DNA from: Rostrohypoxylon terebratum
Lineage: Eukaryota; Ascomycota; Sordariomycetes; Xylariales; Hypoxylaceae
Length of the DNA: 29,217 nt
NCBI GenBank assembly: GCA_022497145.1
Contig: MU386057.1
Coordinates: 1 to 29,217, forward strand
Direction: 5' to 3'
This document shows positions 1-8,710 of this stretch, piece after piece. How positions within the stretch are numbered: position 1 is the stretch's first letter; each line of letters begins with the position of its first letter. Under the pieces are notes generated by a model. It saw only the letters and a program-made list of their open reading frames with translations, made no database searches and was not told where the DNA came from. Position numbers and translations under genes: made by a program.

Positions 1-675
1 AAAGGAAAAAGGCGGTGTTTTTCAACGCGTTCGTGTCGCGATTTTGAAGTGGATCGCACCTGGTATGTGCGCATACTGGTATGTTGGCTTATACAATAAT
101 AAGCATCAAAAAGCGCCAAGCCAACCGAAAATCTACATCTTATTCTGAAAGCACCTATGGCATCAATGCAAAATCCGTCACATTACATCTAAAGTCAGAT
201 TTTAGAAATACACAGTAGTACCATCCGCGCTGGAGACAGAGCAGAGCGGGGCAACCGGGGCACACGGGGCACACAGAAGACCCCGAAACTTGAGGCTGAA
301 CGTCGCCATGGTACGTACCAGGGATACCAGGGATAGGCACCTAGTCTGGACAGTGCGAGGGAAACGGTATAATATACATGCCCGAAACCAAACGATTGCT
401 CTCGACTCAAACATGATAAGTTGAATAATGATGATTGGGGAACAATCCCGAGCATTCACATGTTATGACCAACCGAATGAAAATACCGAGAAAAAGCTGC
501 ATGGTGGTGGTGTTATGTAGCGGCTTCGCCGGTCGTATATGAGCATTCCTGTTTCCACCCCAGGCTTCAGCTCGCGTCGATGCATAACAGGAATCACAAA
601 ATATTTACTTTTCAGAATATTTCAAGGCTCGGTCGACCTTTTCGGAATATTTGACCGCCCTTTTGAACTTTGAAC
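1..675. other. Intergenic stretch, no convincing gene
   Basis: No open frame here looks like a protein; the overlapping minus-strand frames between 155 and 459 are short, cysteine/proline-rich and match nothing I recognise. Visible structure is limited to short tandem repeats: a 9-base unit CGGGGCA(A/C)(C/A) three times at 247-273, CCAGGGATA twice at 318-335, and GAATATTT twice between 615 and 652. The last of these lie just upstream of the small ORF at 676 and may belong to its promoter. Confidence 0.5.
247..273. repeat. Short tandem 9-base repeat
   Basis: Three adjacent copies of a 9-base unit beginning CGGGGCA; the first differs at the last two bases. A second tandem 9-mer (CCAGGGATA, two copies) follows at 318-335. 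No function is evident. Confidence 0.7.
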
Positions 676-897
676 ATGGATGCCCAGAAGACCCCTGGCG
701 ATCAAAGCTCCGACCAGCCTCCGTCACAGCAAGTGGATGGGAATGCGGATGGCGCTGAGAAAGCCCAACCTTGGAAGCAATTCTTCAAGGTGTCGGAAAC
801 TACCGTTGAATCAAATGGATCCAAAGACGAAGCCAAAGCCGAGAAAGATGAAATTCGTCTTTTGCCCCAGGTAGACGACAAGGACCTTGGCGGCTAA
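676..897 (+). CDS. Small acidic hypothetical protein, possibly a truncated 5' exon
   Basis: A 73-residue frame from ATG at 676 to TAA at 895, preceded by GAAC (A at -3). The product is hydrophilic, rich in Gln, Asp, Glu, Lys and Ser, with one aromatic patch (PWKQFFKV, residues 33-40), and has no signal peptide or membrane segment. I do not recognise it. It could be a genuine small protein. It could also be the first exon of a longer gene, since CAG|GTAGAC near 868-873 resembles a donor, but every acceptor I tried (near 918 and 939) leads quickly to a stop. It could finally be the surviving head of a gene cut off by the telomere-like repeats that begin 55 bases further on. The composition looks more like coding than spacer sequence, but that is a weak argument. 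Confidence 0.35.
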   Translation: MDAQKTPGDQSSDQPPSQQVDGNADGAEKAQPWKQFFKVSETTVESNGSKDEAKAEKDEIRLLPQVDDKDLGG

Positions 898-952
898 GGA
901 ATATCGTCAACGTATTAGGTAAGCATTGAATATTACTAAGCTCCGTCCTTAC

Positions 953-968
953 CCCTAACCCTAACCCT
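953..968. repeat. Interstitial telomere-like repeat (CCCTAA)
   Basis: The 16 bases read CCCTAA CCCTAA CCCT, the strand-complement of the standard fungal telomere unit TTAGGG. It is too short to be a chromosome end and lies between coding regions, so it is an interstitial tract. Confidence 0.8.
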
Positions 969-990
969 CGTTGATGTGTGCATGCAATGT

Positions 991-1002
991 ACCCTAACCC
1001 TA
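991..1002. repeat. Second interstitial telomere-like repeat
   Basis: ACCCTAACCCTA, two units of the same telomere-type hexamer in the same orientation as the tract at 953, 22 bases further on. Confidence 0.7.
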
Positions 1003-1382
1003 TATAGGCGTACCTACTAGGTATTAGGGATCAACGAAAGGAGACGAATCTCGCCCAAACATACGCATGGATGTCACGGTTTCTCATACCTAGGTGGTCT
1101 TATATTGTCCTAGTCTCAAATTTCTCAATCTATTGGGCAGTTGAAAAGATAGGTACCTACCTACCATACGTAGCTTAGAAAGTCGCGGACATAATTGGAT
1201 CTACTTTTCAACATACTCCAAGGTCGTAAACCGAATAAATACTGTTGGATGCTCCAGTTGTTATGCCGTAGATATCTTATATGTAGTCAACAAAGAACCG
1301 TTTTTCCCAAACTTTTTTTCATCTCAGAATTAGAACGGCTTATTTCCTAGACTCTCTCAACTATAGGTACTTAATCATCCTC

Positions 1383-2499
1383 TCAAGGTTCCTTCGTTAC
1401 CACAATTAGTCTAGCCTCAATGCTCGCTCTGGGCTCGATTCCGTCGGGTATATTCCGATCAAGGAATGCACCGTGAGGTGGAATCATCCCTAGATGGATA
1501 AGTAAATCATTATAATATCCTGGCAACCTTCAAGAGTGACTTACCACAACCATTAGTTTCGTTGTTATCCCAAGTCACAAACAATGCTGCTTCATTCCTG
1601 GTTTGTCGAGATAAGAAGAACCATTCCTGAGAGCTGTCGTGAGTTAGGTAGCAACCCTCACTGACATGATCCTTGTGAACTTTATCGACAGGCACAATAT
1701 CCTCCGGCTTTACAGAGCGTGGATCGCAAAATGCCAATGGACAATCAAGAACAACGTTGTTTATAGGCCGCCAAACACTATAGAGGTTAACACGTCCCGA
1801 GGCCTAGCATGGATTCTTGCTTACTTCACTATTCTGACCCTCCATCCAGGAGCTAGATACTGACTCTTTTCAGAAGGCGACATACATCGATCAAACAGCC
1901 GTTTTCCCTCCCGTTGCGAGTTATCTAGTTAGATTAGCTAAGAATCCAGACAAAAACATGATATTGAAAAGCAGACCATAATGTACGATGTGAGCAACTT
2001 CTATAGCATGGTCCCTGACCTTATCCAACGTTGGCTCCAGCTGCTCAGCTAATTTTGACTTTCGTGACCGCAGCTAGATTTACTCGGTTGTCAACTCCGG
2101 AAATGAGGTAGGATAAGGGTGTTCAGGAGGTTGGCTTACTCTCCAGTCAAAACAAACAACCTTCTCAGCACGAAACCTTTCCCGAACCCGCGAGATTGTT
2201 TCCAGGAGGTATGGCTCAATCAAGGCGGACAAGTCGCCACCATCGGCAGAGTCAAACTTGTCATAACACAAATGGGCCGTACAATCCCAATCATGGTATT
2301 CAAAACCACACTTATCAATAGTAAATTCGTCGCGAAAAGGACGGCAATCCCTAATCAGTAGTCCAGGCACACTAGAGAATTTGCAATTCGATCGCCAGCC
2401 GGAGGGCGCCATGCCGGCAATTATCTCGTAAGGCTTTTCATGTTGGTACCTAGGGTCATTATCTAGAAATGATAGACTCGATATAATATCTAATGTCAT
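1383..2499 (-). CDS. AsaB/CmcJ/GA4-desaturase-family non-haem iron oxygenase, five exons
   Basis: Five exons on the minus strand: 2499-2140, 2073-1977, 1924-1825, 1777-1545 and 1489-1383. All phases agree and give 298 residues ending in TGA. Introns are 66, 52, 47 and 55 bases; donors are GTAAGC, GTCTGC, GTAAGC and GTAAGT, and CTAAC/TTAAC branch words are visible in two. Family hallmarks run in order: LSFLDNDPRY near the N-terminus, IRDCRPFRDEFTIDKCGFE, FDWR, VHYDNS, RIVNVWRPI, DCPLAFCDPRSV and PPHGAF, with RASIEARL at the end. HYD and the late His of PPHGAF fit the HxD...H iron triad of 2-oxoglutarate oxygenases, and the final Arg cluster could bind 2-oxoglutarate (inference). Relatives include a gibberellin desaturase and AsaB of aspergillic acid synthesis, so secondary-metabolite hydroxylation or desaturation is likely; the substrate is unknown. 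The weakest join is the GTCTGC donor at 1976, chosen because it restores both frame and motif. Confidence 0.8.
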
Positions 2500-3372
2500 C
2501 TTGTTCCGTTCCCTATGAACAAAGAACGTCCATACACAAATCTACCAAAGCAACGTGTACAAGAACAACGGGTATATGTAGTCAAGGCTATGTCACATCA
2601 TATTCGGTAAGACATAAAAGGGAAATTGAAATTATTCGCTTGTATCAGGTAACAGACTCAAGTGTAACTTCTACCCGACGTTTAAGTTGTATAAATTCAT
2701 ACCATGTTCTATTCGCTGCTGAAGCCACCTAACTGAGTCCTCCAAGGGTTCCGAGAGCTCATCGATATGAAACTACACTTTGGGGATGCGCTTTTTAGAT
2801 TTCATTAACTAGAGCCCCCAGACCCCCACGCCTATCCATAACCTATTCAGGGAAAAGGGAGGGGCTCTTCCTACCAACCTAGTAACTCCATGCATGTCCC
2901 GGTGCTGCGCCTTTAGACAACGTGCATCTTCTTAATACCCAATACTACCCTATTCCAAAACAATAGTAAATGTGTAAGAGTTTTCTATTGGATGCCAAGC
3001 CAAAGGTAATGATGCCACCAGGACTCGCCGTGTTCGCGCCCCAGTGGAGAAAATTAAGATAGTCTGCCTTTGCTCAATTCATCACACCGATGGCTAATAG
3101 GTGCCTAGATATACAGACCATTGTCAATGGGACTAGACCTTAGATATCATGGTCCTGGGAGCCAGAATACGTCAGATTTAACCAATAAGATTCGTAATTC
3201 ATATGATGGATTTCCAGTCACTGATCTTTGTTTATTGATACATAAAACCAACGCCTACGTAGATCATTGTAGGTTCCATATCAGAAATGACCCAAGAAAA
3301 GGTGTGAGAATACATCCGCGGTGGCGACGGTATGGAGAGACTCCGCCATGAGGCTCAGTCAAAAGTCGAGTC
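2500..3372. other. Divergent intergenic region between oxygenase and NLR genes
   Basis: About 870 bases presumed to hold both promoters, since the flanking genes point away from each other. Plus-strand frames at 2493-2732 and 3121-3351 are open but have no ATG in good context, no recognisable motif and coding-unlike composition. I see no repeat, transposon or RNA gene here. Confidence 0.5.
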
Positions 3373-6300
3373 ATGCGATCAAGAATGGTAAGCTTTGTAT
3401 GCTGTTGGTAGTATTGGGGTAAGAATAACCAGCTAATCAAGATATTACAGCAACATCCAAAAACGCAGAGACGGGGACTCCCGTATGAATTTCCAGTAGC
3501 ACCTGTAGAAGAGCCAGTGGATAGGGATAAAAATGAGAAGGGCGAAGAAGTTTACGCTATTCGCAAATCAAATTTGATTTCGGAGAATAAACTAAACGGA
3601 ACTTTGGATCTAATTGGTGGTCGGAAGCTGCTGGGGTCGCTCATCTCAGATGAAGTACGGGATAAGCATTCCTCCAAACAACAAGTTGCTCAAAATGCAG
3701 TACAGCAAGGCACACTGGAGAAGCCGGCTGCTACCGAGGAGATCCCCGAGCCGCCAGATACCCGTTCCGAAATAAGCACATTAACCACCACTGTAACATC
3801 TCAGGCAAAACCTGTGTTAGAAGATGCAAAAAGCCATGCATGGGATCGTATTCTAACCGTATGGCAGCCGGAATTAGATGCCATCGTAAAGCCCAAAGAG
3901 AATGAGAAAATAAGTTTCGACAGTCTACAGCGTACATTGCACAAAATGCAAGAGGAGTCAAATAACGGATCGAAAATATTCGAACGAATCCTACCATTTT
4001 TGAGAAGGCTTGACGATTACAGCACAGTACTCGATGTTTTTGCCCAATCGCATACCGTTTTTCTTGTCCTCTGGGGAGGAATAAAAACTCTCTTGTTGGT
4101 ACGATCTCTACATACAACCCTACGCAAACTTCTGCTATTTCATAGCTAATAGCATAATAACAGATTTCGATGCGACATAAGGAGATTCTCGAAAGTTTAG
4201 CCAGTTACTTTGAGAAAGTTGAGAGACATATGCCGCGTTACGACATATATCTGAGACAATTTCCTGCTTCGAAAAGAATTGAAGAGGCGATGGTAAACCT
4301 CTACGAAGAGCTAATCAAGTTTTCCATTCAATCATGCAAGATATATGGATCCAAGGCATCGAGTGAGTAGAGCGTTACTTACGTTCACGAAGCAGATTCA
4401 TTACTTACGAAAAATAGAGTTGTTTCTCTTATCTGGAGCAACATCGGAGAGAAAACGAGTCCAAGATTCGCTCGCAAGAATTGAAGAGTGCAAAAAGGAT
4501 ATCGAACTAGAGGCAAATGCGGCTCACATTGAAATCAGCGGCCAACGACATGAGGAACTCAAGACACTGCTGGAAAAGGAAAGGAAATCGTCATATTCGC
4601 CAACGCTATTCCCTTGCCATGTAATTCCTTACCCTCGCAATCCCAGATTCCAAGGTAGAGTGGAGATGCTAAAGAAAATGGAGGATTTCCTCAACCCCTC
4701 ACAAACTGAGACCGTGCCGCGATATCTCACCATTTGCGGCCTTGGAGGAGTTGGGAAGACACAGACGGCGCTGGAGTTCGCGTACAGATATAAAGATATA
4801 TTTGATGTTATACTATGGGCGACTGCTGATACCGGATTGAAGTTGGACCAGGCCTATGCATCATTCGCAACAGCGTTGGGGATACAGAGCTCGAATGGCC
4901 AATCGAGTGCAGAACAGGTAAAGGGGGATGTCAAGAAATGGCTTTGCAATATTGGTAAGTACATTAATTCATGAGCATCTTCTACGATAACTTATCAGAG
5001 AAATCCCAGACAAGCCGTGGCTTTTGGTGCTTGATAACGTCGACGATCCGAAATTAGTCGCATCATTTCTTCCATCGACAAATAAGGGATCGATCTTACT
5101 GACCACTAGAAATACTTCTCCGATGTTTACCTCCGCAAAGAGAACGTTCGTTGTTGAAACTCTCAATGCCAATGATAGCCTGGATCTATTCTTAAGTCAA
5201 CTTGCGCTTGATGAAGGAAGAGACGAACCAACGGATGATGAAGTAGTCCTGACACAGAGGATATGCAAAGAACTAGGAGGTTTACCACTTGCAATCACGC
5301 AAGTTGTTGGGTTCTTGGTCAATGCAGGCTGTACATTAGAGGAGGCCCATGAGATATTCCAAAATCGAGAATACGCCGACGCTTTCCTCCACGGAGAGCA
5401 AGAGCCTGTGGACTCCTACTATGAGTTTACTCTTTCTAACGTCTGGGATGTTACGTTCTCGAAACTTAGTAGCGAAACGTCAGATTTCCTCAACATCATT
5501 AGCTTTCTCGACCCAGACGCCATCACTGAACAGTTATTTGAAGTCAACGACGAACTATGCTCAAGCAACCCAGGCTTATCATTTCTTCGCAAACGCATCG
5601 TGTATGTATCCACAAGCTACGCTCTTCCATACACCCACTTATGGTTTATGCAGGATTTTTAGGACGCTTGCCAACTTGAAAGCCCAAGACATTATCAAAC
5701 GCAATCCAGAGAAGAAATATTTCTCCATTCATCGACTCATCAAGGCGTGGATCATGCAGAGAATGGATGACGAAAGATGGCAATCATCTTTCGGCAGAGT
5801 AGTAGATCTCCTATACGACAAATTTCCGAGACAGAATATGGGGATGCCTCTTCATAGCTCACATAAGATATGTGACACATTTCTCCCCCATGTCCTTAGC
5901 GTTGCTTCCAATCTGAGAAATCCAGTGAAGCATGCATACGCTGATAAGTTGGTGATTCTACTCCATAACGCAACCTGGTGAGTTACCTACCCATACGTCG
6001 TCCGAGAACGAGTGCTTTAGGTTTGCTGACCCTTGCAGGTACATGTTCGAAAGAGGCTGGTTTAAGGACCTGTTGCCATATAGCAAAATCGCGATCAAGC
6101 TTCTAGAGGATATGGACAAGTTACAAACACTAGAAGCAGCGCTTATCATAAATACTATAGGGACGACTTGTATAGCAATCGGGAAGCCGTCTGAGTCGTT
6201 GGAACATAACCAGAGAGTGTTCGATATCCGAAAGTCGCTTCTACCTCCGACCGACCCTGCGCTGCTCAATAGCTTGCACAATGTTTCGTACAGTTACGCT

Positions 6301-7076
6301 GGACTAGGCGATTACGTGAAAGCCAAAGAGATTTGCAAGGAAGCTCTTACCTCCAGAGAGAACCTACCTGATTCAACATACGGCTGGTACAAGAAGGCTT
6401 CGATACCGAGAAACTACGTGACATATTGCCGAATATGTTTTCTTTCAGAGGATATAGAGAGTGCTGAACGATACGGTTGGAAAGCCGTAGAGTTGGCGGA
6501 AGTTACTCAAAGAAACAAACCCCATGCTGCCCTGTAAGTTAACTACTGACTTCATATAAGTGATTCACGGTGTGTCTAACTCCCGTCCGACTGTCTATTA
6601 AAAGGGCATACTGGAATTTAGCAGAAGTACTTCGTAATCGTGGGGAAGTAGAAAAGGCGTTGGAATTCCACCTCATAGCCTTGAAGATCAGGATAGATTG
6701 CTATGGTCAACACTACAGCACCGCGACGTCCTGTTACAAAACAGGGTTGATCTATATGGATCGGGATCTCGAAAGCGCTAGGTAGGTGAATGAAGCTAGC
6801 AAGAGATTTCAAGAATTATCCACTAATAGTACGACTAGGGACCTCTTCCTAAAGGGTGTATCGATACTTCGTGATATCCCTGATCTAGAAGGCCATTGCG
6901 CTAGGACGATGTATCAGTTATCGATTGTATACAAGAAGTTAGGAGATAACGAAAAAGGAGAAATGATGAGAACAGAGGCCGCAAGGTTGCGCCAGAAGCT
7001 CACAGGCAAGTGTTTAGATTTAAAAGAAGAGCGTATTGATGATTACGATGGACTCGTGCCATTCATGGAAAGATGA
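3373..7076 (+). CDS. NLR-type STAND receptor: helical N-terminus, NB-ARC, TPR repeats
   Basis: Exons: 3373-3387, 3451-4098, 4164-4362, 4418-4954, 5001-5601, 5654-5977, 6039-6533, 6605-6781 and 6839-7076. Phases agree throughout and give 1077 residues. The start lies in a 5-codon first exon (ATG at 3373, TGA upstream in frame); ATG at 3385 is an alternative. Residues up to about 370 are mostly helical, with a FLVLWGGIKTLLL segment resembling DUF7708-type N-terminal regions of fungal STAND proteins. NB-ARC follows: P-loop GLGGVGKT (about 395), Walker B LLVLDNVDD (about 473), sensor SILLTTRN (about 497), GGLPLAI (about 557) and a winged-helix HRLIKAW segment near 690. From about 775 to the end there are several TPR-like helical pairs. 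Fungal NLRs of this layout are taken to sense non-self or damage and trigger responses such as incompatibility cell death; here that is inferred. The apparent TAG after DLESAR lies inside the last intron (57 bases), so the gene looks intact. Confidence 0.85.
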
Positions 7077-7223
7077 AAATCACTTAGATATGGTACTTAT
7101 AGATATTAGATGAACCCTTTTCCTTACAGGATCTTATTTCATGATATGATATATATACCTAGATAGGGGTAGTTGTATTTGAGAGGCTCTGAGATCATAA
7201 TCCAGTTGAAGAGTTATAGCACA

Positions 7224-8273
7224 TCATTTAATATCGCCAACAGTCCCAAGAATAGTAAGCCGATCTTCTTCCTCTAAGTCAATCCCAAAATATTTCCATA
7301 TAGCCCTGATCCTCTGCTCTTCGCTCTCCAACTTAACATCCAGCGTAACCTTCCCATCTCGTCTCCATTTCAGCGAGTCGTGGAAAATAGTCAGCTGCCC
7401 ATCAATCATGCCCTCATCGACCGTCTTGTATTGACTCTTCCAACCCCATTTCTGGTTTAGTTCCTCCTCAGAGTCCCTCTCGAGATTAGTTGTGAACCGC
7501 GACACGATGACCTTCTGCGTGAACCAAGAGGTCGGGCTTCTCCAGGTGTAGTAATTCAAGACGTTTATGTCCTCAGGCAAGAACTCGATATCAACGAAAC
7601 AGAACCACGGGACCCACTCCGCCTCTGGGCTGATACGTTGTTGGTAGACCCACACCTTTTGGGACTGGTCCATTGCCTGTGGGAGAGGTTCATATACGAG
7701 TCTAACCATCGCAGCAGTGTCCGTGGGGATATGTCTTTGAGGTCGGTCATGTTCGAGAAGAAGTGGAGATATGGGGCCGTTCGGACCGAATCCTACGTCG
7801 ACCATATACTTCCGATTGCCGATCGTCACAATATTGACGCAGTGTTCGAATCCGCCATATTTATCTGTTTCCTTATCGAAGACGCGAGCGCCAGCCATGT
7901 AAACCTGATAACCGAAGCTCAGAAGCGCCACGTGAAACAGCGTGTTGACCTCCATGCAATATCCTCCTAGACGTCTTGACCAGGGTACGATCTTATCAAA
8001 TACATACTGGGGCTGGACATTTATGGTCTTATGCCAACAGTAATGTTGCCTGAGATTCTCAAACGGGATGCGAACTAATGTATGCTTCTGAAGGCATTCT
8101 AGGTGAGCGAGTACAGTAGGACCGTTGTATCCTCGTATGGAGCGAATTTGTTTCCCCCTTGGTAATAAGATACGGTCGAAGAATTCCTCCCACTGCTCAT
8201 CGGTAAACCTGGGCCGGTCAGCCGTTTCAAAGGGCTAGTTAGGAATAGAATACCGAGAATATAGATAGAACAT
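7224..8273 (-). CDS. Arylamine N-acetyltransferase
   Basis: Two exons, 8273-8254 and 8208-7224, joined by a 45-base intron (donor GTATTC, branch GCTGAC, acceptor CCCAG), give 334 residues. The catalytic triad is complete: Cys91 in GGYCMEV, His129 in GGFEHCVN and Asp144 in MVDVGFG. IPFENLRQHY and RFTDEQWEEFFDRILLP upstream are typical NAT N-terminal motifs. A frame begun at the ATG at 7955 would lose the active-site Cys, so that cannot be the true start. The exact start is uncertain: in-frame ATGs also lie at 8288 and 8315 (348 residues from the latter). The enzyme moves acetyl or malonyl groups from CoA to arylamines through the Cys; in some plant-associated fungi relatives detoxify benzoxazolinone-derived aminophenols. 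It converges with the NLR gene, only 147 bases apart. Confidence 0.88.
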
Positions 8274-8315
8274 GAACCTCCAGGCCATATAAGCGAGGAA
8301 TCTGGCTAGTAGCAT

Positions 8316-8710
8316 GTGTGTTTTGTAAGGTGAAGAGCGGAGCTGTGAGACGCAACCTGTGGTAGTAAACATTTACTCGATCTATGACTAATGATAATGC
8401 ACGTGATTTAAGGGGCTAACATAAAGTGAGTGATTACATAATCCCGTCAGTGACTAGGGCAGTATATCTAGAGTATATATGATTCATATACGATTGTACA
8501 AATATAAACATGTAAAGAAGCAATCGTAAACATCAACCGAGCTTCTAGGTATAGGTATACAGAGGTATCCAATGCTTCGACGAACTTCACCTCATATGAA
8601 ACATCCTTCAAAATGTGGTATATGTGTGCTCCCAACTCCATACTATGTATCCTCGATTAGAAAGAAGGGGAAAATAGAGCACAAACGCTCGGATGACTGG
8701 GCGACATTGA
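8316..8710. other. Intergenic stretch between NAT and VPS41
   Basis: About 395 bases forming the 5' flank of the minus-strand NAT gene and the 3' flank of minus-strand VPS41. It is AT-rich with many TATA-like words between about 8460 and 8520. No further gene seen. Confidence 0.5.

Larger units (their letters stand above)
898..1382. other. Intergenic stretch with telomere-like and TAGGTACCTA motifs
   Basis: No coding potential seen. Besides the two telomere-like tracts it holds the dense mixture of TACCTA/TAGGTA words typical of ascomycete spacers, for example TAGGTACCTACCTACC near 1151-1166. Its right end is the 3' flank of the minus-strand oxygenase gene. Confidence 0.5.

Noticed and set aside
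155..459. Three overlapping minus-strand frames of 61-86 codons
   Set aside because: They overlap one another in different frames, contain tandem nucleotide repeats and show no domain-like pattern.
1510..2499. Oxygenase fragments as a pseudogene
   Set aside because: First impression from stops between fragments; four canonical-sized introns restore every frame and motif, so intact is the better reading.
2493..2732. Plus-strand frame in the oxygenase/NLR spacer
   Set aside because: Composition is not protein-like and it lies in the presumed promoter area; no homology signal recognised.
3121..3351. Open frame just upstream of the NLR gene as an extra 5' exon
   Set aside because: It opens with TTG, shows no family motif, and has no donor that joins in frame to the acceptor at 3450; the short ATG exon at 3373 fits better.
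7840..7855. GTTCGAATCC, a tRNA B-box-like word
   Set aside because: It lies within the NAT coding sequence and has no A box or cloverleaf around it.
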